Below are positions 35,222 through 44,381 of a stretch of 64,000 nucleotides of DNA, piece after piece. The translations under genes and the position numbers were made by a program. Position 1 is the first letter of the stretch, and the number at the start of each line of letters is the position of its first letter. This stretch comes from Harmothoe impar (taxonomy: Eukaryota; Annelida; Polychaeta; Phyllodocida; Polynoidae), in contig OX381707.1 in assembly GCA_947462335.1 (NCBI GenBank), positions 13,793,418-13,857,417 on the forward strand, read 5' to 3'. The notes beneath the pieces are model-generated. The model made no database searches. It saw nothing but the letters and a program-made list of their open reading frames with translations, and was not told the origin of the DNA.

Positions 35222-38218
35222 CTTGATCAAGGTGAATGGACAGACGGATCACCTGTAACATTTAAACCTGTTGTGTTAAATATGACAAGACTTCCTACAT
35301 CAATATCAATACCAGAATACAACATTACAATTAACCCATCTGGTGAATTCCAATCACAAACTACCAAAAAGAAACAATGTTATGCTATTGTTAATCTGAG
35401 ATACATTTATGAATGGAAAATGGTTGACTGTGCACAGAGATTCAGACACGGTAACATTATATGCAAATCTATTGACCAAGCTGTTTTGTTACCAGTCACA
35501 ATAACTAAGCCATGTAAGCTTCTAGGTATATCTTTCTTCTCTATCTTGAGGAATTACCGTGTTAAACACATCCTTCCAAAAGTAAGATGCCCTTATGGCT
35601 GGACTCTGTTTCATCCAAGGAAACGCCATGCTTGTTCAGTTTGCTTTAAAAATATGTTAATGTATGGACGAGTTAGCTTAAAGCAGGCAGATACTCTGTG
35701 TTCCAAACAAAACGGGAGTCTGTGGTCACATTCCAATATAAATTTATTAAAATTAATTTACTGGACGTATAAGTTCCCTGAGTTTAGACATGGCATTTGG
35801 CTCAACTCAAGATCTATGCCTGGTTGTGGCCTATATGCTGGAGAGGTACATATGGATAGAATTACATGTAGCTTGAACATAACTCTCTTTGTTGTATGTC
35901 AGACTTCTACTTTAAGCACAGACGGTGGTGTTGAATGCTTGGTAAATCATTACAAGTGTTTGGATGGAACATGTATCTTAAAGCACCACCAGTGCGATCA
36001 CATAACACACTGTCCCGACGGTTCAGATGAAGAGGGTTGTACATACCATGATCATCATTCATTGTCAAATGAGAAAAAATACTGTGAGGCAAATAATTGC
36101 ATTTGTGGACTTTTGTTTTACCAGTGTCACGATCAGCAGTGTGTGCCATACTCAGTAATAGAGGATGGCCACTGTGACTGTGCCGACTGTTCAGATGAGA
36201 AATTGTTGCAATTGAGGGTAAAGGTGCCACAGGAAGACCACCAGATACATGTTATAGACCTATCAAAATCATCAGTACAATTACAGACAGCTTTCAACCA
36301 TTTGATGATTAAATGCCTTGGGACAGAGACACCCGAGTTTATCCATAGAGAGCAATTCTGTGTGTACACCCCAGGGGTTACTGGTTGTTCTAATGGATAC
36401 CATTTGGAGGTTTGCACCTATATTGACTGCCCTGGTAGATTCAAATGTGTAGACTCTTACTGCATTGACCATGTGCGAGTTTGTGACGGACATAAAGACT
36501 GTCTCTTAGGAGAGGACGAAATGAAATGTCATCCCTTTAAATGTCCAGGCCTATTGAAGTGTCGTCATCAAACAGCTTGTGTATCATTCCACCAGTTGTG
36601 TGATGATGTCAACCAATGCCCTGGTACAAATGACGATGAGGTTTTGTGTACATATTCAGGTTGTCCTGATGGTTGTTCATGCCAAGGTTTGGCCTATGAC
36701 TGTCGCATGACAAACCTCTCCCAAATTCCTCACAGAATAAGCAGGCATGCACGTTTGTTGCTACTTTCAAGAAACAGACTTGAGATTAGCCAATTAAGTC
36801 TACAGTTTAAAGATTTATATATTTTAGACCTATCATTCAATGCTTTAGAGAATCTACCTAAACTCTCATTCAAAGAACTAACATCTTTGCTGTTCTTGAA
36901 TTTGGAAGGCAATAGACTTGTATATATTCCTTCGAATATGTTCATGGGACTTATAAATCTTGGGTGTTTGATTTTATGTTCAAATCAGTTGACAATGATT
37001 GTACCTGAAATTATGTTCACGGGATTTTCCTTTTCAAATGTATCATATTCCTCATCAAAACTCTTTACTGCTCAGCTGCCAAATTTGGAAATACTAGATA
37101 TAAGTCAAAACAATATCTCTGTTATTCATCAAAGACTATTTGTTGATATATATAATATACACTCTATTAATATAACATATAACAATATAAGTAAGATTCA
37201 TCGTTCATTAGTTCCTGCTTATTCAAAACCATACATTCTCCATACAAGTAACCCTAAACTGTGCTGCTTTTTACCAAACAAAATGTCTTCATGTTATGGA
37301 TTAACCATGAGTGAAAGATTAAATCCAAAATGTGAAAAGGTGTTTGATTCTGATCTGGAAGGTTGGCTAGCAAGGTGGGTTGGCAGTGTAGTGGTCACTG
37401 TGGGTCTATCAATGGTTATTCTAAAAACCTTGCATATTAAGTCAAACCCAAAATGCACAGTTGCAATAGTTGATATCAGTTCAGGAATAGCAGGGTGCTT
37501 TCAGGGGATATATCTTCTTTTGTTAGTCATAGGAAGTGCACTAATGGAACAGCAGGAAACCCTCTCTGACTGGGCTAGTAGTGCTTTATGTAAAACTGGT
37601 ATGTCCTGCCTATTGCTTAGTATCTTAGCTCCAATATTGCTATGCACTGCCAGATTCATACTTCTGGCATGGCAACTTACAACTATGAGGATCAACGTTG
37701 GGGTTAATTATTGGACACCCATTTCTATATCAATTATTTGCTTTGCAATACCAGCAGCTCTCATATCAGCACCTATCCACATAATGCATACATGTAACAT
37801 TTCCAACCTTGATCAATACTGTTTTATTCTCACAGTATCTCACCAGTGTCCAAATCTATGGTGGTTTCTTTTATCATTACTCCTCATGTTATGGACTGCA
37901 TTAATTTGCCTGCTAACCACCTTTGGGTATTTATCTTCATTCATGAGGAATTGTGCTCAGAGAAGTGGCCGGTCCTCACTCAGTGCAGGGGAAGTTGCTT
38001 TCCATCTGGAAGCTCTGATTCTTGTAGGCAGTCAGGTTCTGGTAACCTTGGTGTTAAGCACAGTCTGGATGGTGACTCTGGCAGGAGGGTCAATTAGACC
38101 CGTTATTCATTTCTACATAGTGTGTGCAGTGCTGCCTCTTCAACTTGTGATCTCATTCATAAGAAGCTTTGTGTTAATGCTATATAACAAATGTCAAAAT
38201 GGGATATTCTGTATGTAA
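35222..38218 (+). CDS. Exon B: lectin, LDLa, LRR and seven-helix part of the receptor
   Basis: Starts after the acceptor AACAG at 35,221, phase 0, and encodes residues 799-1796. In order: the rest of C-type lectin domain 1 (GEWTDGSPVTF, ending GNIICKS near 881); lectin-like domain 2 (about 920-1026, CPYGWTLF ... ADTLCSKQNGSLWS); LDLa modules at about 1036-1071 (CDHITHCPDGSDEEGC), 1086-1124, 1200-1234 and 1238-1274; an LRR N-cap (CPDGCSCQGLAYDC); about six LRRs (1306-1463) and a cysteine cap (to 1503); then seven hydrophobic helices (about 1513-1780). TM3 ends LLCTARF, so the usual D/E of the DRY box is alanine, and NPxxY is not evident. LDLa plus LRR plus 7TM is the layout of snail GRL101 and of relaxin-type LGRs; the added lectin and CUB-like modules make this an elaborated version. 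Probably a pattern- or glycan-sensing receptor; the ligand is unknown. Confidence 0.85.
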   Translation, partial: LDQGEWTDGSPVTFKPVVLNMTRLPTSISIPEYNITINPSGEFQSQTTKKKQCYAIVNLRYIYEWKMVDCAQRFRHGNIICKSIDQAVLLPVTITKPCKLLGISFFSILRNYRVKHILPKVRCPYGWTLFHPRKRHACSVCFKNMLMYGRVSLKQADTLCSKQNGSLWSHSNINLLKLIYWTYKFPEFRHGIWLNSRSMPGCGLYAGEVHMDRITCSLNITLFVVCQTSTLSTDGGVECLVNHYKCLDGTCILKHHQCDHITHCPDGSDEEGCTYHDHHSLSNEKKYCEANNCICGLLFYQCHDQQCVPYSVIEDGHCDCADCSDEKLLQLRVKVPQEDHQIHVIDLSKSSVQLQTAFNHLMIKCLGTETPEFIHREQFCVYTPGVTGCSNGYHLEVCTYIDCPGRFKCVDSYCIDHVRVCDGHKDCLLGEDEMKCHPFKCPGLLKCRHQTACVSFHQLCDDVNQCPGTNDDEVLCTYSGCPDGCSCQGLAYDCRMTNLSQIPHRISRHARLLLLSRNRLEISQLSLQFKDLYILDLSFNALENLPKLSFKELTSLLFLNLEGNRLVYIPSNMFMGLINLGCLILCSNQLTMIVPEIMFTGFSFSNVSYSSSKLFTAQLPNLEILDISQNNISVIHQRLFVDIYNIHSINITYNNISKIHRSLVPAYSKPYILHTSNPKLCCFLPNKMSSCYGLTMSERLNPKCEKVFDSDLEGWLARWVGSVVVTVGLSMVILKTLHIKSNPKCTVAIVDISSGIAGCFQGIYLLLLVIGSALMEQQETLSDWASSALCKTGMSCLLLSILAPILLCTARFILLAWQLTTMRINVGVNYWTPISISIICFAIPAALISAPIHIMHTCNISNLDQYCFILTVSHQCPNLWWFLLSLLLMLWTALICLLTTFGYLSSFMRNCAQRSGRSSLSAGEVAFHLEALILVGSQVLVTLVLSTVWMVTLAGGSIRPVIHFYIVCAVLPLQLVISFIRSFVLMLYNKCQNGIFCM

Positions 38219-39133
38219 GCACCCCTATTTAACCTTTTACAGCATGTGGTTAAAAGGCAACATTTGTCGGCATGATGCACCAATGAAACCCTGGCGAGTA
38301 ACTCATCAACGCTGAATTGCTGCATCATGCCGTCCCTCTGGGAGTGTATCAAACCCCATAGGGTCGGCATGATGCTTGAATGCGGCACTAGCAAGTTTCT
38401 GGGAAGAGCTGCATTCATGCATCCTGACAAACGAGCGTCACCATTAACCTTGGTTAAAGTGGTATGGTAATCAAGGTACATCAAGGTGCATCACTGCACA
38501 AGAGGGTCAAGTTGGTTCATATTAGAGTTCAACCTTTGAAAGGAACATACAAACAGAATGGATGTTCTATGGTTCCCATCCATATGGTAATATACTACTG
38601 TATGCTACGGTACACTGTTAGAAGTAAATGTAGCTGAGTAGTGGTATCTACTGTATTTTTACTGTGCACACTATAGTGTATAAGTGTATTCATGTAGTAT
38701 GGACAATTAAATATGAGTTGGATACTTCGCGCCTGGAAGTATGCAGATATATTACCAGAGGGAGCCACCATAAACTAGTACCTCGAGTCACCACCTCACT
38801 ACCTGAGCGGCATCCCCCCCAGGGTCGGTGCGCACCAAACCATTCATATTGACTCCTACATGCACCCAGAGCGGTTTTATTTTTTCTTTACTTATTATCA
38901 TGTTTTGATGTTTGAAGTGTTTTGATTTATGTTAATAAATAGGGCCTCCTGTGTCGGGATTTAGGCAAAGTGTATCCAGTATCTTCTCACGTCATTTGGG
39001 CCCGGAGAATACACCTTTGGTTTACTCTATTTAAGGACATATCATTTTTTGTTTCACTATTTACAATGTAGGCCTATGTCCGGCTCCGTATTATTGAACT
39101 ATTGCTCTTATGTTTCCTGTTTACTGTATATTC
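38219..39133. other. 3' flank of the receptor gene
   Basis: Short CGGCATGATGC and TGCATCATGCCG motifs (38,270-38,410) hint at an old foldback, but no clean borders are seen. No other gene. Confidence 0.4.
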
Positions 39134-39137
39134 TTAA

Positions 39138-39381
39138 GGTGGGTCAATATGATGCCATTTCCGTTCACTGTGCAGTTTTCTGTGCAGGTATATTCTCTAG
39201 TTTGACCCTAGATCACCAGGGGACCTTTGTCTCAGATTGGAACAAGTTAGATCAAATTGTCCTAAAACGAACAAAGGTGTTGCCTGACTGGGGCAAGAAC
39301 CATCAACCTTTGGATATGAAAGCATGCTATCTGCCACTGCGCTATGGAGTCCGTGGTGGTCATTCAGAAATCATACATAAC
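39138..39381. repeat. Left part of the TTAA MITE hit by the Polinton-like element
   Basis: Preceded by TTAA and starting GGTGGGTCAATATGATGCC, it aligns with the inverse of the 21,566-22,172 copy. It breaks at CATAAC (39,376-39,381), the left target-site copy. Confidence 0.85.
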
Positions 39382-39839
39382 AGTAGTATAGTATGTATCG
39401 GAACGGGACTATAGTTAAGTACTGTTTATTACTCAATCGACATGCAGCCAATCAGAGGCCTCCATTTGGTCACGTGACCGGAAGTGACCTACTTAGGGGA
39501 TTAGTGGTGACGTCACGTGACCTAGTTAGCCAATCAGAGGCCTCCATTTGGTCACGTGACCGGAAGTGACCTACTTAGGGGATTAGCGGTGCATTCTGGG
39601 TAACCCTGCAGCCAATCAGAGGCCTCCATTGGGTGACCGGAAGTGACCTACTTAGGGGATGGTGCATTCTGGGTAACCTACTGACCTACTTAGGGGACCG
39701 GAAGTGACGTCATATGACCTAATTTAGGATCACGTGATCGGAAGTGACCTGATGAGTCACGTGACCGGAAGTGACGTCACACGACTTAATGGCCAATCGG
39801 AAGCGACCTGATTGATCACGTGACCGGAAGAAGAAGAAG
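39382..39839 (+). repeat. Left terminal inverted repeat of the 9.5-kb element
   Basis: Almost identical to the inverse of 48,441-48,896 over the outer 330 bp (one difference seen: CCCTGCAGCC against CCCTGAAGCC), with small rearrangements further in. It contains reiterated GTCACGTGACCGGAAGTGAC, GACCTACTTAGGGGA, CCAATCAGAGGCCTCCAT and GGTGCATTCTGGGTAACC blocks. It ends in a GAA repeat. Confidence 0.9.
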
Positions 39840-40050
39840 TTTTTTTTTTGTTTAGGATCCCGTGACTGGAAGCGACGTCGTCACATGAGTGACGCTTTAA
39901 GAGACTGCGCGACTTACTAGTAAAAGAAGCCGTATGATAATAAAAACACAACAATATTTTCTTTTAATTTATTTTTATTTTTTTTTTTCAATCTTGATAA
40001 ACACTCTATTTTTGAAAAGATGCACACGCTTATTTTTTTTTTTTTTTTTT

Positions 40051-43000
40051 TCATATCTCTAAAGGACTCGTTGTCACACCGTCAGAATGCACGCGACGCT
40101 TATAATACAAGTAGCGCACGCCGTCTTTCTCTATGGTGTAGGTGACCATTTTGTTTCGCACCACTTTGAAATTTCTATTTACAGCAATGAGAGTTTTTCG
40201 TTGGCGAAGAACATCCAAGAAGGCGTCTGGTTCCTGGGGGTTTTGTTTCTTCTGTACGCCTTTTGCACTCCATTTTTTGGATTTTCTTTCACCGGTGTCG
40301 CTGACTCGATCGTAGCAAATGTAAGTCTTAGGGTTGAGACTTAGGATCCCGTCACCTTCCCACTCCGCTTTCATGAGCCCCGAAGTTCTCAGATCGTGAA
40401 GGTACCGTCTCTCACAACATCCGCCGGGCGGCGCACACCATTCTCGCACTCTTTCCGTTTTTGTCTTCACGAAAAGCTCTAAGTGCTCGTCGCACACCGC
40501 TGTCGGAAGCCACTTTCGTTTCTCTCTGAAGTACGTCTCTCTCAGGCGAGGTTTCACTAGGTCATCCAACGTGGCACCGCTGAGAGCCATGTAAAGACTG
40601 TCGGTGTCCATTTGACAAAGGGCATAATCGCGCCGATCGACGAATCTATCCAAGAAGTCGTATGTGAACTCTAACATTTTCAACTTCGCGTACTGGTATA
40701 CCATGAACCCTATCTGAATAGGGAGGTTGTTCTTGACCGTTTTCGGTTGTAGTTCGACTTCAAACAGATCGGAAGTCAACTCGGACGCCTTTTTGAAGCG
40801 CCACGAATTGGCCAATAGTTCGAACTTCCGACTGTCAGTGTATCTCACCGCCGTGTGTTTTTCTTTGTTGCAGATTGTTTTACCGTACGTAGCGTTTCCC
40901 ATTAACTTGTAACAGTCTGACAGAATTTTCTCGTTCTCGTTCACGTCGCCACGTCTTCGCGCCGCCGTCACTTCGTCCGCGAAACCGGCAAAGGAGCGTT
41001 TAGGTAGGTATTCTACCACCAGCTGCACTTTGGTGACTATCAAACCGTGCTCTAAATACCACTTGAGAAGCGGCGTTCCCAAGAGAATATTTTTTCCGTG
41101 GTAACTCCCTATCAGACATCTCTGAGGCGTGCTCAACAGCTTTTCTTCCTGCGCAAAGTCTGACATGTGAGGGCCTATGTCCGATTTTGAAACGGTCGCG
41201 TTCTTGAAAACGGGGGTCATTTCTTCGAAGTACTCTCGTAGGTGAGGCGGCGTAGTGATGGCCACTTGAACTAAACCGAACATTTTCTCCTCTTTCACAG
41301 CGGAAAGGATGTCGCTCTCGCTCATCGCGTTTCGAGACACTTTCAAAGCGTCAACCTTCCAGCGTTGTTGGGAGGCCTTGACCCGCTCATCTCGACGCTT
41401 CATCTCTCGCCATTCGCACTCCCACACGACGACCAGCTTGTAACCTAACGCTTTCAAGTAAGCGCTTACTCTGGTCGTTCTGTCGCGTCTCTCCTCTCTC
41501 AGTGAAGCGCACTGATATCGGTGCGACGGTATGCACTCGTGAGCGTGGAACCAACACCCGTGAAACTGGAAAACCGTATTAGAGGCCGCGTGAAATCCGT
41601 CCACGCGAATTCTCCGACAGCCTACCGCCATCTCGCCGCCGTTCAGAGCGTGGCGCAGTTTCACGTCGCGGTCGTGCTCTACGAAGCGTAACCACTCCAA
41701 AGCGCTGTGAGAGTTTCTTTGCCTGATTTCGGGCTTGAACTCGGTCTCGGGCCGTCTCACCGCGTAATAGCCCGTGCAGTGCGCTTCGCTCATGCAGCGC
41801 AAGTACAGAGAGTTAGCGTCTAGTCCTAGGATGTGTTGGCACGGTCTCGCTTCTTCGCCGTACTTGTGCTCCCTTATCCGCGTGGTGCCCTTCTCGTGAA
41901 ATCTATGGAAGATGATGGAAGGACCGCCGACTAGATTCTCTTTGATCAGAGCGTGGAGGACGGCGTCGAACTGGGGAAACGTTGTGAACGCGTCTTCTAG
42001 GTTTTGGAAGAGGAAGCGTAAAGTCAAACCGGCGAGAGAAACTCCGTCTTTCAACATGTCGATGCCGCGATCTTGGAAAAATTTAGCGTGATTTTTCAGA
42101 GCTTCTATGAAAGGTTTCACGTCTTTGTTGTTGTAGTGGATCAAGTAGTCTTCCATAGTTTGCATCTTCTCGTCGGACCAAACTTTCTGACATGCGGCGT
42201 AGTCGGATTCGGACATTTTGACGCCCGTCAGCTCGCTGTCGAAAGCCGATCTCGGCGGCAGCGTTCTGTTTGCCAGTTTCCTGGTAGACGTCATCCATTC
42301 GTAAGGAAAGTGACCTTTCTCTTCGTTCCTGGTGAAAGCTCGCAAATAGGTCGCGTAGTTGTAACCGGGTGCCAAATAGTTGACTACGTCCAAGAAAACC
42401 GTGTGCTGTGTGTAAACCGCCAAGTATTGATTGCTTCTCTTTATGACGCTGAATTCTTGGTTTCTTCGGTCTCCGGAGGCGAAGAACGAGTGAAGGCGTA
42501 TTTTGATCAGGTTCAAGTCGTAACGCCCCGAGTTGAAGCCCACCACTGGAGCTTGACGGATGTATCTCAGAAGACGCTTCTTCAGTTGAACTAACGGGTG
42601 TCTGGTCTGAGCCGCAGCGAAGCCGCCTGGAGAAGGGGTGGTGAACGTCGCCTCCTCCAGCAGGAGAGCTTCACCTATCGCCGCATCTAACTTCGCTAAC
42701 GTCGGTCGGTAAAGTTCTAGCACAGCTTCCCCGATCGCTTTGGCGTTCTCGTTTATGTGATTTAAAACTCGGTCCAACAAGGGGTCGGAATCTGCGTCGG
42801 ACGCTCTGACGAAGCAGACGGGCCCCTCCCACCCCGGAAAGTCGGATGCGACGCTAGCCGACAAAGGGACGTGATCCCACAGCAGGGACACGTGCTCCGT
42901 CGACGGTTCTTTGCACGGTCTGAAGAAAGCCTCGAAATCGAAGGCGATCTTGTAAGGGTAGATTCCGGAATGTCCGTCGGGGGGAAAAATGGAGAAGTCT

Positions 43001-44178
43001 GCTAGCGCTTCGAAAATCGTTCTCGAATTTTGGTAGATGCCACCTACGTAGCGCAACTTGACTTGTCGGCAAGAGGAAAGCTGGTTCCTGTGTCTCTTCA
43101 GCAAGAACTCGGTGGTGAACGCCGCCTTACACTTGCAACATTCGTATATGCCCGCGTACGCGTTGAAGTCCGTGACGAGAGAGACGTGCAAACCGCCTTT
43201 CGCCGTCAGGTGTAGGTTGACTTTACCTCGGGCGGCCACAGTTCTGGAAGGCGGTCTGATCAGAGTAACGCGTCTTCTCAACTTCCGCCCCGGCACTTGA
43301 CGCGACGCGGTGTAAACCGCTATTTGTACGTCAAACAAGTTCTCTAACGCGGGTAAGTCGCGGATGTTCAGACCCGGAAAGGATTCAGGTGTGGCAGCGG
43401 GACAGAACTGACGTAACAAATCTGAAGCGCGCTTGCTGGTGTTGTATAAGTGAAAGGAAATGCAGCGGAAGATGCAGAGGTTGTCCTTGTTGGGAAAATC
43501 TAACACGCCGCTTCTCTTTCCAACTCGACCGGCCTGAGTGATCCTACCGCCTATGGGGAATTCCCCCGGTCCCATGTAAACGCAGATGTTCAAATTGGTA
43601 GGAAAAAGAACGTGCCACTTGGTGTCAGCGTCGCAAAGTTTCCGTACCTCCTCGCAAGCGACGGTGTTTTGCATCTTTGAGAGGAGCTCTTCCAAAGTTT
43701 CTGAATTAGTTACAGTAGGGAGCGGTTGTATGAGAGTTGCGTTGTTCTGGGAGGCGTGGAAGTAGCGCAGTTTGCTCTTGTCTTCTCTGTGTTGTAACAG
43801 TAAGCCTACCGAGAAACCCACTTTGTATCTGAATCTTTGTGTCAAGTGAATGCGACGCATAGTATCTACAGCGTCACTCAACTCGCCGGTTGGTAGCCTG
43901 AAGTTTGTTACACTCACGCGAGTCCCGTGCATCCTGACGCCCGTTTGTATCGCAGGCCAATTCGCCGTGAACGTTTCCTCCCCGTTCGGTACAGCACATA
44001 TGCGCGGAGGGACGGTCACCCCGTCCAGAGATTCGCGTTGACAAGCGCTCTTTCGGCAATCCCCTTCGCCGCATAGAGGGCAAAACTTAGCCACTACTCT
44101 ACAATTTTCTACGTGTCTCTCGTGGTTGTACGCTCTTTTAAACATTTTGAAACACTTTTCGCATACGTACTGTGTCAT
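40051..44178 (-). CDS. Type-B (protein-primed class) DNA polymerase
   Basis: 1,375 residues from the ATG at 44,178 (the frame is open slightly further upstream, but only via GTG). Domains: two cysteine/histidine clusters at 6-46 (CEKCFKMF, CPLCGEGDC); an OTU-like DNLCIFRCISFHL (about 232-244); another C2H2-type finger at about 347-370; exonuclease motifs I (DFE, 414-416), II (NSGRYDLN, 549-556) and III (YNNKD, D686); polymerase motif A (LDANSLY, D787), motif B (KLMGNATYG, 1091-1099), motif C (MDTDS, D1191 and D1193) and a KxKG-like SAKGVQKK. Between motifs A and B, residues 856-926 (IRVDGFHAASNTVFQFHGCW ... VVWECEW) form the restriction-endonuclease-like insert known from Polinton and bidnavirus-type polymerases. 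All catalytic residues are present, so it is probably active and would copy the element from its terminal repeats. No frameshift. The stop is followed by an A-rich tract. Confidence 0.93.
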   Translation of the reverse strand: MTQYVCEKCFKMFKRAYNHERHVENCRVVAKFCPLCGEGDCRKSACQRESLDGVTVPPRICAVPNGEETFTANWPAIQTGVRMHGTRVSVTNFRLPTGELSDAVDTMRRIHLTQRFRYKVGFSVGLLLQHREDKSKLRYFHASQNNATLIQPLPTVTNSETLEELLSKMQNTVACEEVRKLCDADTKWHVLFPTNLNICVYMGPGEFPIGGRITQAGRVGKRSGVLDFPNKDNLCIFRCISFHLYNTSKRASDLLRQFCPAATPESFPGLNIRDLPALENLFDVQIAVYTASRQVPGRKLRRRVTLIRPPSRTVAARGKVNLHLTAKGGLHVSLVTDFNAYAGIYECCKCKAAFTTEFLLKRHRNQLSSCRQVKLRYVGGIYQNSRTIFEALADFSIFPPDGHSGIYPYKIAFDFEAFFRPCKEPSTEHVSLLWDHVPLSASVASDFPGWEGPVCFVRASDADSDPLLDRVLNHINENAKAIGEAVLELYRPTLAKLDAAIGEALLLEEATFTTPSPGGFAAAQTRHPLVQLKKRLLRYIRQAPVVGFNSGRYDLNLIKIRLHSFFASGDRRNQEFSVIKRSNQYLAVYTQHTVFLDVVNYLAPGYNYATYLRAFTRNEEKGHFPYEWMTSTRKLANRTLPPRSAFDSELTGVKMSESDYAACQKVWSDEKMQTMEDYLIHYNNKDVKPFIEALKNHAKFFQDRGIDMLKDGVSLAGLTLRFLFQNLEDAFTTFPQFDAVLHALIKENLVGGPSIIFHRFHEKGTTRIREHKYGEEARPCQHILGLDANSLYLRCMSEAHCTGYYAVRRPETEFKPEIRQRNSHSALEWLRFVEHDRDVKLRHALNGGEMAVGCRRIRVDGFHAASNTVFQFHGCWFHAHECIPSHRYQCASLREERRDRTTRVSAYLKALGYKLVVVWECEWREMKRRDERVKASQQRWKVDALKVSRNAMSESDILSAVKEEKMFGLVQVAITTPPHLREYFEEMTPVFKNATVSKSDIGPHMSDFAQEEKLLSTPQRCLIGSYHGKNILLGTPLLKWYLEHGLIVTKVQLVVEYLPKRSFAGFADEVTAARRRGDVNENEKILSDCYKLMGNATYGKTICNKEKHTAVRYTDSRKFELLANSWRFKKASELTSDLFEVELQPKTVKNNLPIQIGFMVYQYAKLKMLEFTYDFLDRFVDRRDYALCQMDTDSLYMALSGATLDDLVKPRLRETYFREKRKWLPTAVCDEHLELFVKTKTERVREWCAPPGGCCERRYLHDLRTSGLMKAEWEGDGILSLNPKTYICYDRVSDTGERKSKKWSAKGVQKKQNPQEPDAFLDVLRQRKTLIAVNRNFKVVRNKMVTYTIEKDGVRYLYYKRRVHSDGVTTSPLEI

Positions 44179-44204
44179 GTTTTTTTTCACTCGGTTACCA
44201 ACTA

Positions 44205-44365
44205 CTTAGCCGTCTAACTATCTATCTATCTATCTAGCCATCTATCAATCTGTCGTCTATGTAACTATCTTTCTGTCTGCTGTCTGTGTATCCGTCTGTC
44301 TGTCTGTCTGTCTGTCTGTCTCATACAGCGTACGTCAAACGCTGTGTGTGTGTGTGTGCGCGCGT
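44205..44365. repeat. Tetranucleotide and dinucleotide microsatellites
   Basis: CTAT, TGTC and GTGT/GCGC runs fill the 204-bp spacer between the polymerase start and the stop of the next gene upstream. No TATA box is obvious here, so the polymerase may be expressed from a joint transcript with the PC4-domain gene. Confidence 0.8.
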
Positions 44366-44381
44366 GAGCGTTGAGCGTCTC

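Noticed and set aside
43058..43300. Small plus-strand frames opposite the polymerase gene
   Set aside because: Shadow frames of a conserved coding sequence with all catalytic motifs on the minus strand.
44178..44190. Upstream GTG start for the polymerase
   Set aside because: A non-ATG start is unlikely in an animal genome and an ATG lies four codons downstream.
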